Notes: generated by a model not told the origin, from the letters alone. A stretch of 64,000 nucleotides of DNA from Bradyrhizobium erythrophlei (GCF_900142985.1 NZ_LT670849.1:7332501-7396500), one strand, 5' to 3'; positions 46,088 to 54,073 are shown, counted from the stretch's first letter. Made by a program: numbers and translations.

Positions 46088-46516
46088 TCACCGCGACGGA
46101 TTGGCCATGAGCAGGCGCAGTGGAAAGAGAGGACCGACGGCGATGTACTCGTGGTCGATAATTTTTTCCTTGGCCAGCGGAAGGGCTTCCATGATCGCCT
46201 CTGCCTCGGCGACATCCCTGGTATCCAGCAGGAAGACGGCTCCGCGACCATCGCCACGCGAGTACCATTCCCGAATCTTCCCATTCAGATAGAGCTGCAC
46301 GGTCTCCCGAATTTCGGCTGGCATGACCGCCATGACCTGTTCACGCGTGACGCCGGTTTTCGGGGTCAGGATGACCAACACGCCGGTGGTTATGGGCGAG
46401 AGGGCCTGGGCTTGGACTTGGGGGGCTTGGGTTTGGGCAACGGATGAACTGGTCATGGAAGTAGCTCCTGTCAGGGTGAAGGCGAGCGCCAAGGCGACGT
46501 TACGGATTGCGTTCAT
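46088..46516 (-). CDS. Exported YCII/muconolactone-isomerase-like protein
   Basis: The 142-residue protein begins at ATG 46516 with a signal peptide (NAIRNVALALAFTLTGATS) and has a YCII/dimeric alpha-beta barrel-like domain (GVLVILTPKTGVTREQVMAVMP then GAVFLLDTRDVAEAEAIME). It lies about 44 nt upstream of the epoxide-hydrolase-like gene on the same strand and is divergent from the LysR regulator, so the three form one regulated locus. Function unknown. Confidence 0.75.
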   Translation of the reverse strand: MNAIRNVALALAFTLTGATSMTSSSVAQTQAPQVQAQALSPITTGVLVILTPKTGVTREQVMAVMPAEIRETVQLYLNGKIREWYSRGDGRGAVFLLDTRDVAEAEAIMEALPLAKEKIIDHEYIAVGPLFPLRLLMANPSR

Positions 46517-46685
46517 TGGTCTGGTTGCTCCGTCACGGTGATCGCCTCCGTTCTTCGAGATGGCCCCGATGCCGCGAACACTCGATGTCGCGAACGCCCG
46601 CTCGACATCGGCGACGCGTCTGTTTTGCAAACCCGATGTAAAGCGGCTTTCCGCGAGTAACTATCCGCGATAATATGGACGGGCT

Positions 46686-47639
46686 ATGAAGCAGAACTTC
46701 ACAGTCAGGCAGGGCGCGCTCGACGGCGTCGAGGCATTCCTCAGCGTTGCCCAGCACCGCAGTTTTCGGAAAGCCGCCGCGGAACTCGGGGTGACACCGT
46801 CGGCGATGAGCCAGGCGGTGCGCGCGCTTGAGACGCGCGTCGGCGCGGCGCTCTTCATGCGCACCACGCGCAGCGTCGGCTTGACCGAAGCCGGCGAGCG
46901 ATTCCTTTCGCGTGCAAAGCCCGCTTTCGAGGAACTCGTCGCCGCCAGCGCGGTCGCGCGCGACCTCGGGCAGCGGCCGACCGGGCTGTTGCGCCTCACG
47001 GCGCCGCGGGCGGTGGTGCCGACCCTGCTGGAGACGCTGATCGCGCCGTTCTGCCAGGCCTATCCCGATATCGAGGTCGAAATCGCCGCAAGCCCGGATC
47101 TGGTCGATATCGCCGCCGAAGGATTTGACGCCGGCATCCGGCAAGGCCAGTTCATCGAGGCCGACATGATCGCGGTGCGTCTGAAGCCGTCGCATCCGCT
47201 GGCCGTGGTCGGCAGCCCCGACTATCTGCGTCGGCGGCAGCGGCCGGAACTCATCGACGATCTGCGCCAGCACGCCTGCCTGCGGATGCGCCGCGCGAAC
47301 GGGTCGATCGCGCCATGGTCCTTTGTCAACGGCAACGAGGCGGTCGAAGTCATCGTTTCAGGACCTTTCATCGCCAACGACGTGCCCACGGTGCTTGGCG
47401 CGGCCGTCGAAGGATTGGGCCTGGCGCAAGTGCCCGGGCCGATCGCTGCCGGAGCGGTGAAAGCGGGGAAACTCGTGCGCGTGCTGGAACGCTTCGCGCC
47501 CATGGCGCCGGGTTTGTTCCTCTACTACCCTGGCAACCGCCAAATGATGCCGAAGCTGCGCGCCTTCATCGATCACGTGAAGCGCCGCTCGGGCGCTGCC
47601 GGCAAAGCCCGAAAGCCGCGTGCGGCGGGCTCGTCATAG
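46686..47639 (+). CDS. LysR-family transcriptional regulator
   Basis: The 317-residue protein has an N-terminal winged helix (ALDGVEAFLSVAQHRSFRKAAAELGVTPSAMSQAVRALE, residues 11-49 or so) and a C-terminal periplasmic-binding-like effector domain. It is divergent from the YCII-like and epoxide-hydrolase-like genes, which makes them the likely target of this regulator. The intergenic space (46517-46685) should contain the LysR binding site; no T-N11-A motif can be chosen confidently. Confidence 0.9.
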   Translation: MKQNFTVRQGALDGVEAFLSVAQHRSFRKAAAELGVTPSAMSQAVRALETRVGAALFMRTTRSVGLTEAGERFLSRAKPAFEELVAASAVARDLGQRPTGLLRLTAPRAVVPTLLETLIAPFCQAYPDIEVEIAASPDLVDIAAEGFDAGIRQGQFIEADMIAVRLKPSHPLAVVGSPDYLRRRQRPELIDDLRQHACLRMRRANGSIAPWSFVNGNEAVEVIVSGPFIANDVPTVLGAAVEGLGLAQVPGPIAAGAVKAGKLVRVLERFAPMAPGLFLYYPGNRQMMPKLRAFIDHVKRRSGAAGKARKPRAAGSS

Positions 47640-47731
47640 GAACTTCAAGTTCAAAGCCGGACCAGAATTGATGAGTTACTAGGAATCGGAGCGCTAGTCG
47701 GGCAATTTGCGAAAGCCGCGAGCGCCGGCTT

Positions 47732-48112
47732 CTAGGCCGGTGCCGGCTCCGCCTTCCGCTTCAGTTGATGCAATACGATCTTGTTGCCCTCGGAATCGAT
47801 GCACACGGCCATGCGGCAAACCGGACTCTGGATGTCCGTCGCCGGCAGCGTGACATTCTTGGCTTTGAGTTCCTGCACAAGGCCGTCGAGGTCGGACACC
47901 TCCAACGCGATCGTTCCGCCAGCACCGGCGCTCGGCTTGGAGCCGGAATGTGTCGTCAAGGCCAGACACCCGCCACCCGGCAGATCGAACTCGACCCAGC
48001 CGTGCTCGACCGATCCCGAACCTGGACCGAGACCCAACGTCTCCCGATAGAAAAGCTCGGCACGCGCCATGTCATTGACCGGATACATGGTGAAGGCGAC
48101 TTTCTTGAACAT
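47732..48112 (-). CDS. VOC (glyoxalase/bleomycin-resistance) family protein
   Basis: The 126-residue protein has two beta-alpha-beta-beta-beta modules (KVAFTMYPVNDMARAELFYR, then IALEVSDLDGLVQELKAKNV). The start ATG 48112 has GGAGAG about 8 nt upstream; a further in-frame start codon lies 7 codons upstream. It follows the second ArsR-SRPBCC cassette on the same strand after 45 nt, and is probably its third gene. Substrate unknown. Confidence 0.85.
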   Translation of the reverse strand: MFKKVAFTMYPVNDMARAELFYRETLGLGPGSGSVEHGWVEFDLPGGGCLALTTHSGSKPSAGAGGTIALEVSDLDGLVQELKAKNVTLPATDIQSPVCRMAVCIDSEGNKIVLHQLKRKAEPAPA

Positions 48113-48157
48113 GCCTGGGCTCTCCTCGTGCAAACACGGACTTTAAGCGTGCGGGAC

Positions 48158-48655
48158 CTAATCTCTGCCGACGAGAAGCGCATCGAGTTTGCGCAGCTGG
48201 CTCTCGTGACCGGCACGGGCGCGTTCCGTCCAGACATCGTCATGCATCGCATCGAAGGTGATGACGAGCTTGACGCCATCGTCCGCGGCCTTCAACTCGA
48301 CGACCGTGGCGACTTCGTACGGCGTCACGTCGGGAATGAAATCGGCGAGGGTTTTATAGGCCAGCCGGCTCGGTGGAACGATCTCGGTATAAGTGACCCG
48401 GCACTCGGTCGAGAGCGGCATGCCGGCCCGCTTCATGAACGCCACCTGATCCGGCGCCATGGCGGTCATCACGTATACCAACTCGCCGCCGGGGCGCAGG
48501 TCCAGCGACGTCACGGTGACTTCAAATCCTTCCGGCCCCCACCAGGATTCAATGCCGGGCTTTGTCGTCCATAGCGCCCAGGCCTCCTCGATCGAGGCGG
48601 CATAGGACCGCTGGATCGAAAATCGCGCTCTCGCGGTTGCGGGTGCCGTTGTCAT
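48158..48655 (-). CDS. SRPBCC (AHSA1-like) protein of the second ArsR cassette
   Basis: The 165-residue protein (RARFSIQRSYAASIEEAWALW, SWWGPEGFEVTVTSLDLRPG and the C-terminal SQLRKLDALLVG) is an AHSA1-type START-fold protein. It starts at ATG 48655, overlapping the stop of the ArsR gene by 4 nt. It is not closely similar to the SRPBCC protein at 40764-41192, so these are independent cassettes. Confidence 0.88.
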   Translation of the reverse strand: MTTAPATARARFSIQRSYAASIEEAWALWTTKPGIESWWGPEGFEVTVTSLDLRPGGELVYVMTAMAPDQVAFMKRAGMPLSTECRVTYTEIVPPSRLAYKTLADFIPDVTPYEVATVVELKAADDGVKLVITFDAMHDDVWTERARAGHESQLRKLDALLVGRD

Positions 48656-49002
48656 GAGGATTTCTCCCGAGAGCTGGTTTTTGAGCCAGGCCGGCCCCGT
48701 TGCAGCGCCGCGCCAAATCGATCGAGCCTCGCTTCCCAGTGGCGGCGATAGGCGGCGACCCATGCTTCAAGCTGGTCGAACGCCTCCTTCCGCAGCGAAT
48801 AGAGACGCTTTTGCCCATCGGGGCGCATCTGCACGATGCCGGCCTCGGCGAGGATCCGCAGGTGTCGCGACACGCCGGATTGCTCGATGTCCATGCGCGC
48901 GACAATGTCGCCGACGGCGCACTCGCCCGCTTTCATCGTTTGCACGATGCGAAGGCGGGCCGGATCGGCCAGGGCGTGAAACAGCTTTAACTGCATTTCC
49001 AT
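48652..49002 (-). CDS. ArsR-family regulator of the second SRPBCC cassette
   Basis: The 116-residue protein has the ArsR winged helix (LKLFHALADPARLRIVQTMK and IEQSGVSRHLRILAEAGIVQ). A perfect palindrome ends 1 nt upstream of the ATG, and no Shine-Dalgarno sequence is present, which suggests leaderless translation or use of the ATG at 48996. It forms an operon with the SRPBCC and probably the VOC gene. Confidence 0.88.
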   Translation of the reverse strand: MEMQLKLFHALADPARLRIVQTMKAGECAVGDIVARMDIEQSGVSRHLRILAEAGIVQMRPDGQKRLYSLRKEAFDQLEAWVAAYRRHWEARLDRFGAALQRGRPGSKTSSREKSS

Positions 49003-49003
49003 G

Positions 49004-49023
49004 TATATACACTATTGTATATA
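49004..49023. promoter_or_regulatory. Candidate operator of the second ArsR cassette
   Basis: TATATACA (49004-49011) and TGTATATA (49016-49023) form a perfect 8-bp inverted repeat with a CTAT spacer. It abuts the ArsR start codon. The A+T-rich palindrome also contains -10-like sequence, so a bound repressor would cover the promoter. Autoregulation is inferred. Confidence 0.6.
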
Positions 49024-49042
49024 TTTTTGGATGTCAACGCTT

Positions 49043-49170
49043 GTCATTCCGGGATGGTCCGAAGGACCAGACCCGGAATCCATGGTGCCGCACGAATGCT
49101 TGGAGGAATGGATTCCGGGCCTGCGCCTTCCGGCGCATCTACGATGTGCAGTTGCACATCGGAGAATGAC
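49043..49170. repeat. Composite palindromic repeat, GTCATTCCGGG family
   Basis: The element is bounded by GTCATTC and GAATGAC. It contains four hairpins: GGTCCGAAGGACC, the stem CCCGGAATCCA/TGGATTCCGGG, TGCGCCTTCCGGCGCA and CGATGTGCAGTTGCACATCG. A second member lies at 57657-57764. Such elements are frequent intergenic repeats in Bradyrhizobium-type genomes. It could be a bidirectional terminator between the ArsR and cyclase genes. Confidence 0.85.
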
Positions 49171-49186
49171 GGTTGGCGTTGTGAAT

Positions 49187-49241
49187 TGGACCCCGGATCA
49201 GCAGCGCACCGCTAACGCGCTGCGCAGCGTCCGGGGAACGT
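49187..49241. repeat. Repeat of the GGACCCCGGATCAGC family, right half
   Basis: TGGACCCCGGATCAGC at the start and GCGCAGCGTCCGGGGAACG at the end match elements at 56771-56900 and 63524-63684. Only the right half is present here. It immediately follows the previous repeat, so the two families are nested or adjacent. Confidence 0.8.
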
Positions 49242-49330
49242 AGCCCAGCCGGATCTCCAGGTGTCCATTGACGTCATCGGGGCGAGACACGACATACCTT
49301 GCACCGCCCCGCCCGCCTCCGGAGCCAGAC

Positions 49331-50530
49331 ATGAACGCGCCGCCAAAGATCGATCCCGCCACCGCGTATTCCGACAACGACGTCCTGCACTGGCTGACCA
49401 ACGATGCGCGCGATGAGCGCTTTATCGACAACATCTTTGCCGAAATGTGCCTCCGGTTGCAGCGTGCCGACATCCCCCTCAAGCGCGCGACGCTCCATGT
49501 GGTGATCCAGCATCCGCAATGGCTCGGCGCCAAGATCATGTGGGCCGACGGCGTGCCCGGCACCGAGATGACGCGAGCGGACCACGATGTCAGGGAGCGC
49601 CCCTCATACATTGGCAGTCCGGTCTCCGAAATCCATGACGGTGCGACCGAAGTGCGCGAAAATCTCGAAACCGACCCCGCGCTCGGCCGCAAGCACGCCG
49701 TCTATGACGAGATGCGGGGAAAAGGCCTGACCGACTATGTGGCGTGGCCGCTCTACCATACGCTCGGTAAGCGGCACGTCGTGACCTTTGCGACCGACCG
49801 TGCGGGCGGTTTCGACGATGCGCATATCGCCAGCCTGCAAAAACTGTTGCCGATCCTGGCGCTGGTCAGCGAGATCCGGGTCAAGAACCGCCTGGCGCGC
49901 ACGCTGCTGGAAACCTATGTCGGATCGCATGCCGGCGAACTCATTCTGGCGGGCGCGACCCGGCGCGGAACCGGCACGACAGTGCGCGCCGCGATCATGA
50001 TCTGCGACCTCAGAGATTTCACGCATATCTCGGACAACTGGCCGCGCGACGACGTGATCGATCTGCTCAACGGCTATTTTGACGCCATATCGGAACCGAT
50101 TGCGCGGCATGGCGGGGAGATCCTGAAATTCATGGGCGACGGCCTGCTCGCGATCTTTCCGCTCAGCGAGCCAAATGCCTGCGCCAATCTGCTGCGCACC
50201 GTGAGCGAGGCGCGTCAGGCCATGATGGCCCTGAACAAAGAGAACGGCGAAACCGGACGTGCGCCGCTCAATTTCGGTATTGGCGTCCATGTCGGGGACG
50301 TCATGTACGGCAATATCGGGTCGCGCGCCCGTCTCGACTTCACCGTCATCGGTCCCGCGGTCAACATGGCTTCACGCTTAGAGGCGCTCACCAAGCAAGT
50401 GGGAAAGAAGGTGATCCTGTCCCAGGCGTTCGCCGATCTCGTCAAAAGCGATTTCGAGCTCGAGCGCCTCGGCGAATTTCCCGTGCGCGGCTTCAACGAG
50501 CCCGTCGAGCTGTTTGCGTATCAAGGCTGA
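49331..50530 (+). CDS. Adenylate/guanylate cyclase (class III)
   Basis: The 399-residue protein has a C-terminal class III cyclase domain with metal-binding aspartates in AIMICDLRDFTHIS and KFMGDGLLAIF, the RLDFTVIGPAVNMASRLE strand and the transition-state region. The N-terminal 200 residues lack a recognised sensor or membrane segment. It is cytosolic as far as can be seen. The start ATG 49331 has GGAG 7 nt upstream; 21 further codons are open upstream and lie within non-coding repeats. cAMP is more likely than cGMP; this is inferred. Confidence 0.87.
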   Translation: MNAPPKIDPATAYSDNDVLHWLTNDARDERFIDNIFAEMCLRLQRADIPLKRATLHVVIQHPQWLGAKIMWADGVPGTEMTRADHDVRERPSYIGSPVSEIHDGATEVRENLETDPALGRKHAVYDEMRGKGLTDYVAWPLYHTLGKRHVVTFATDRAGGFDDAHIASLQKLLPILALVSEIRVKNRLARTLLETYVGSHAGELILAGATRRGTGTTVRAAIMICDLRDFTHISDNWPRDDVIDLLNGYFDAISEPIARHGGEILKFMGDGLLAIFPLSEPNACANLLRTVSEARQAMMALNKENGETGRAPLNFGIGVHVGDVMYGNIGSRARLDFTVIGPAVNMASRLEALTKQVGKKVILSQAFADLVKSDFELERLGEFPVRGFNEPVELFAYQG

Positions 50531-50582
50531 GCCGGCCCGGGGTCCGGCGCCGACCTGCCCTGATGCTGAGCGCCGCCAGAGC

Positions 50583-50825
50583 TTATTTCGACGCCTTGGC
50601 GATCTTGTGCTCCAGATGGCGGGTCTCATGATCGCGTCGGAGCTGGCTCAGCGACGTCTCGTTCAACTGAATCATGACTTCGCTCAATTTCTCGGTCGCG
50701 GGATAGCCGGCAGCAAAACCTGGTCCGTAAATCTTGCGCAAGGTACCGACGAGGGTGTTGCCATGCTTGTGGCTGATTTCACCATCGTGGTTGCGGTGGC
50801 GGTTGTCGAGACCGGCTTTGCTCAT
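50583..50825 (-). CDS. Conserved small hydrophilic protein (80 aa)
   Basis: A charged protein, rich in His, Lys and Arg (KAGLDNRHRNHDGEISHKHG, then TSLSQLRRDHETRHLEHKIA), with a predicted C-terminal helix that could be a coiled coil. ATG 50825 has GGAGAG 6 nt upstream. It is convergent with the cyclase gene. No function known; I have no family name for it. Confidence 0.7.
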   Translation of the reverse strand: MSKAGLDNRHRNHDGEISHKHGNTLVGTLRKIYGPGFAAGYPATEKLSEVMIQLNETSLSQLRRDHETRHLEHKIAKASK

Positions 50826-50991
50826 GCTGCTCTCCGTGGTGCCTACCCGGCGACAGCATCCTCCTGACCAGACCAAATGGCAATCTTGCGCTGCAACCGG
50901 GCGCAACCCGTCGCGAACGCGACGCGGCAAGATATAATGCATCGCGCCCGCACCTCATCCGCCCCACGAGTGGCTTCCACGGAGACATCCA

Positions 50992-51801
50992 ATGCCGGTT
51001 CACCTTTGCAAGACCTGCGGCACATCGTTTTCGGAGGCGCCAAACCCTCCGGCGCATTGTCCAATCTGCGAGGACGAGCGGCAATTCGTTCCCCGTCAGG
51101 GTCAGCAATGGACGACTCTGCGAGCGCTTACAGAAACCCACGTGAACGGCTGGGCCCGGCTGGAGCCGGACTTGTTTCAGATCCAGACCCATCCCGGTTT
51201 CGGCATCGGGCAGCGTGCGCTCTTGGTGCGCACACCGCACGGCAACTTCCTGTGGGACTGCGTGGCGCTGATCGATGAGGCGACCATTGAGCTGGTGCGG
51301 GGCTTGGGCGGGCTCAAGGCGATTGCGATCTCGCATCCGCACTACTACACGACCTGCCAGGACTGGGCCGCTGCGTTCAACTGCCCGGTCCATCTTCATG
51401 CCGCCGACCGGGAATGGCTGATGCGGCCCGATCCGCACGTGCGCTTTTGGGAGGGTGAATCGCTGGCGTTGGCGGACGGCGTGACGCTGGTCCGCCTCGG
51501 CGGCCATTATCCCGGCGGCACGGTGCTGCACTGGGCTAACGGCGCCGACGGCCGCGGCGCGCTGCTCAGCGGCGATATCCTCCAGGTCGCGATGGACACC
51601 AGGCGCGTGTCGTTCATGTGGAGCTATCCCAACATGATGCCGCTCTCGGAACGTGTCGTGCAGCGAATAGCCGACACCGCGGCCGCATGGCGCTTCGACC
51701 GCATCTACGGCGCCTTTCCTGGCCGCAACGTGATGGCGGACGGTAACGCCGTGGTTGAGCGATCGGCGAGGCGGTATATTGAGCTACTGAATGATCGGTG
51801 A
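50992..51801 (+). CDS. Metallo-beta-lactamase fold hydrolase with N-terminal zinc ribbon
   Basis: The 269-residue protein begins with a rubredoxin-like zinc ribbon (LCKTCGTSF and CPICEDE). The MBL domain follows: the usual HxHxDH signature is altered to AISHPHYYTTCQDW, with the expected Asp-His positions replaced. Other motifs are LGGHYPGGTVLHW and LLSGDIL. Such variants are known in a proteobacterial MBL subgroup of unknown substrate. It is divergent from the small gene at 50583, with about 165 nt between them. Confidence 0.82.
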   Translation: MPVHLCKTCGTSFSEAPNPPAHCPICEDERQFVPRQGQQWTTLRALTETHVNGWARLEPDLFQIQTHPGFGIGQRALLVRTPHGNFLWDCVALIDEATIELVRGLGGLKAIAISHPHYYTTCQDWAAAFNCPVHLHAADREWLMRPDPHVRFWEGESLALADGVTLVRLGGHYPGGTVLHWANGADGRGALLSGDILQVAMDTRRVSFMWSYPNMMPLSERVVQRIADTAAAWRFDRIYGAFPGRNVMADGNAVVERSARRYIELLNDR

Positions 51802-51877
51802 GTAATGCCTGACAGGCAGACGCGCCGCCGGCCGCATGTCAGCGCACAGCCTCACGAATTTACCCCTTCATCTTTCA

Positions 51878-52095
51878 CATTTCAAACAGCCGGATAAGCA
51901 CGCGCATTCGTTCCCGCGGCGCGGATAGCGCCCGAGTGATGCGTGAACCTTGCCCTTCGAGAAGAGAGGGCGCAGGGAAGACCGGGCGCCGGATGCACCC
52001 GCAGCCTCGTATGCAAAAGTGAAAAGCATACGAGTAGTCACCACAGGTTCACCGGATCGATCCGGCCTCCCTGCGCAATGGTTTTAACGGCTTCC
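51878..52095. repeat. Structured repeat, truncated copy
   Basis: This copy matches the first 222 nt of the repeat at 43813. The closing stem is GCGCAGGGA (51970-51978) with TCCCTGCGC (52068-52076). The hairpin 51984-52000 and the palindrome 52052-52065 (CCGGATCGATCCGG) are kept. The third stem is CTCGTATGC (52006-52014) with GCATACGAG (52026-52034), a perfect 9 bp with different bases from the other copy, so pairing is conserved while sequence is not. It ends where a nuclease fragment begins; the longer 3' part of the other copy is absent. Confidence 0.8.
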
Positions 52096-52323
52096 CACCG
52101 TTGCAGTTGCAGTCGTGAAGATACTGAATAGTGTCTCAAATGGGAGCTGCGGATTGTCTTTGACCTGCTCGCTCCAAATTCGAAGCGTCTTCCAAAGTTC
52201 GACGCTCGTGTCAGTTAAATTGCCGGGCTTTATGCTGTGTTTTAGCTGATATTGCGCAATTGGAACGTCCGCGTCTTCAACCGCGATATCATCAAACCGT
52301 TCAACGGAAATAGATAAGCCGAG
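52084..52323 (-). pseudogene. Fragment of a DUF4297/Cap4-like nuclease domain protein
   Basis: An open frame of 79 residues ends at a TAA inside the structured repeat (52084-52086). It reads SISVERFDDIAVEDADVP, then IAQYQLKHSIKPGNLTDTSV and ELWKTLRIW, closing with PFETLFSIFTTATATVGS. The (D/E)...QxK-type nuclease core and the following TDxSVxLWKTLRxW pattern resemble dsDNA nuclease (DUF4297, Cap4-like) proteins of anti-phage and island loci. Both ends are missing: the 5' end merges into a guaA fragment at 52325, and the 3' end runs into the repeat. The family call is by eye. Confidence 0.55.
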
Positions 52324-52324
52324 T

Positions 52325-52366
52325 GATGCCCTTAACCCCGTTGATGATGCGGGTCGCGGTCTCGCC
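52325..52366 (-). repeat. Second duplicate of guaA 3' coding sequence (candidate attachment site)
   Basis: The stretch (coding strand TAAGGGCATC-type) matches guaA codons for [11 protein letters not shown] with 5 mismatches in 42 nt; the reading here is ATRIINGVKGI followed by TRLIYFR and a stop, unlike the guaA end. It is in the same orientation as guaA. It marks one edge of the accessory segment and adjoins the nuclease fragment. Confidence 0.65.
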
Positions 52367-52581
52367 TGGAACGCTTATTCATCCATGATTACCTGGAGCG
52401 TTGGAGCCGTGTTCGAGATGCCGATAAATATCTCGCCCGCGAGTTCTCAGGGCGCGCGCGATGGTATCCTGCGATGGAAAGCGATGATTGCCCGGCATTG
52501 CGGCGATCGCTCCGGGCTTGACTTTAAAGATTACGTTCGTCATATAAAAAAAGGGGCGGCCGGCGAAAGAAGGAAGCTCCC
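52367..52581. other. Island spacer with a short uncertain frame
   Basis: A frame on the reverse strand from ATG 52543 to 52379 encodes 54 residues (NVIFKVKPGAIAAMPGNH...) without a domain or Shine-Dalgarno sequence. It may be a gene fragment. A run of A residues at 52545-52552 precedes the next gene. Nothing else is recognised. Confidence 0.35.
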
Positions 52582-53553
52582 ATGCGTGCCGTTCACCTCA
52601 CCGCCTTCGGCAATCCGGTCGAGTGTCTCGAATTCGTCCAGATCCCGGAACCCCCGCCGCCAGGCCCCGGCCAAGTCCTGATCGGCGTCGAGTTCTCCCC
52701 GATCAATCTCAACGACCTGCTGGTGGTCCGTGGCACCTACCCGCTTCGCCCGAGCCTGCCGAGCATCATTGGCAACGAGGGTGTGGGCCGAATCCTGGCC
52801 GTCGGTCCAGGCGTGCAGAATGTCACGGTCGGCGATCGCGTCCTGACCCCGCTCTATGGCTTTGCCTGGGCCGAGCGGATCGTGGTACCGGCGGAAGGGC
52901 TGTTCGCATTGCCCGTCGATGTCGATCCGCGGCAACTCGCCATGCTGACCATCAATCCGCCGACCGCTGCGTTGCTGCTGAGTGAGTTCGTCGAACTCGC
53001 ACCTGGCGACTGGGTCGTCCAAAATGCCGCCAATTCGGGCGTGGGTCGCGCGGTTATCGCCTTTGCCAAAGCGCGTGGCTTCAAGACGATCAATCTGGTC
53101 CGTCGACCGGAACTGATCGACGAGTTGAAAGCGCTGGGCGGCGATCTGGTGATCGTGGATACACCGGAAGGTCTGAACCTGGTGAAGGACGCTCTCGGAA
53201 CGGCCGCCCCTCGCCTCGCGATCGACGGCGTCGGCGGCCCGTCCGCTGCGACCCAGATCAATCTGCTCGGCCGCGACAGTATGCTCGTAGCCTATTCCGC
53301 GCTGGGCAAGGCGCCCATTCCGGTTAGCAGCATAGCGCTGATCTTCAAACGGATTACAGTGCGCGGGTTCTTCCTGAGCGACCCGGAGCACGCGGCGAAG
53401 ATTCGGCCATTCGTGGTCGAGGCAGCCGAATTAGTCCGATCGGGTCGGCTTTATGCCCCGGTGGCCGCGACCTATCCCTTATCGGCCATCAAGGACGCCG
53501 TGGCTCACGTCGAACGCGGCGGCAAGGTGCTGCTCGACGTCGGCGCTGGCTGA
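52582..53553 (+). CDS. Zinc-independent alcohol dehydrogenase family (MECR/ETR-like enoyl reductase)
   Basis: The 323-residue MDR-family protein has the GroES-like domain (VLIGVEFSPINLNDLLVVRG) and a Rossmann domain whose nucleotide motif is VVQNAANSGVGRAVIAFAK. The ANSGVGRAVI motif is the signature of 2-enoyl thioester reductases (ETR1/MECR). No structural zinc cysteines are present. It probably reduces enoyl-thioesters or quinone-like substrates with NADPH. It lies between two guaA-end duplicates, so it seems to be island cargo. A GGAAG lies 7 nt before ATG. Confidence 0.85.
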   Translation: MRAVHLTAFGNPVECLEFVQIPEPPPPGPGQVLIGVEFSPINLNDLLVVRGTYPLRPSLPSIIGNEGVGRILAVGPGVQNVTVGDRVLTPLYGFAWAERIVVPAEGLFALPVDVDPRQLAMLTINPPTAALLLSEFVELAPGDWVVQNAANSGVGRAVIAFAKARGFKTINLVRRPELIDELKALGGDLVIVDTPEGLNLVKDALGTAAPRLAIDGVGGPSAATQINLLGRDSMLVAYSALGKAPIPVSSIALIFKRITVRGFFLSDPEHAAKIRPFVVEAAELVRSGRLYAPVAATYPLSAIKDAVAHVERGGKVLLDVGAG

Positions 53554-53659
53554 GCACGGGCTCGGACGGGAGGGAGACCGTCACGTGTTGAGTGCCTAAA
53601 GAATAAAATGCGGATTCGACGGGAGCGCGCGAAAGCATGAACTTCGCCGTCGTTTCCTC

Positions 53660-53745
53660 TCACTCCCACTCGGTCGTGCCGGGCGGTTTTGACGTGACGT
53701 CATAGACCACGCGGTTGACGCCCTTCACCTCGTTGATGATGCGGG
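53660..53745 (-). repeat. Duplicate of the guaA 3' end (candidate attachment site)
   Basis: The segment encodes, in reverse orientation like guaA, the last 28 or so codons ending GTTEWE then TGA. It matches the guaA terminus at 55114-55197 with about seven mismatches in 83 nt (GTIEWE then TAG in the intact gene). The differences are mostly synonymous, so the copy derives from a diverged guaA rather than from recent duplication. It is 1.37 kb from the guaA stop codon. Confidence 0.8.
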
Positions 53746-53779
53746 ACAGATCTTAGCGGCCCTTCCCTATCACCGGCGC

Positions 53780-54073
53780 TCACGAGGCTTTACGCTTGAC
53801 GGCCTTCTGCAAGGTCTCATCGATCCGCGTCTGCCAGCCATCGCCCTCCTTCTTGAAATACTCGATGACGTTCCTGCTCAGGCGTATCGAGACCAGTTCC
53901 TTGGTAGGCGCCTTGTTCGGCCCACGTCCTTTGCGGATCGAAGCGGAAAGGCCTGGGAACACTTCCGAGAACGGTTTGGCTTTGGCGAAGTCGGCCTTGC
54001 TGAGTTCAGGACTGTCGCTGACCTCCTTCAAATCCTTAGCGGTAAAACCGCGACGTTTCTTAGAGGCTTTCAT
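53780..54073 (-). CDS. brnA: BrnA antitoxin
   Basis: The 97-residue protein, from ATG 54073, has the basic N-terminal region (KASKKRRGFTAKDLKEVSD) and a C-terminal ribbon-helix-helix (KELVSIRLSRNVIEYFKKEG, WQTRIDETLQKAV) of BrnA antitoxins. It overlaps the toxin gene by 14 nt and is downstream of it, the usual brnT-brnA order. BrnA neutralises BrnT and represses the shared promoter; this is known for the family. The frame is open upstream but not conserved. Confidence 0.85.
   Translation of the reverse strand: MKASKKRRGFTAKDLKEVSDSPELSKADFAKAKPFSEVFPGLSASIRKGRGPNKAPTKELVSIRLSRNVIEYFKKEGDGWQTRIDETLQKAVKRKAS

Noticed and set aside
43813..52095. CRISPR array
   Set aside because: The repeated sequences are long, few and dispersed, with internal palindromes, and no regularly spaced unit is present.
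51943..52131. Forward frame of 62 codons within the structured repeat
   Set aside because: It follows the hairpins of the repeat; such frames are likely to be annotated falsely as hypothetical proteins.
52379..52543. 54-codon reverse frame in the island spacer
   Set aside because: No Shine-Dalgarno sequence, no known motif and flanked by remnant DNA; noted only as possible fragment.
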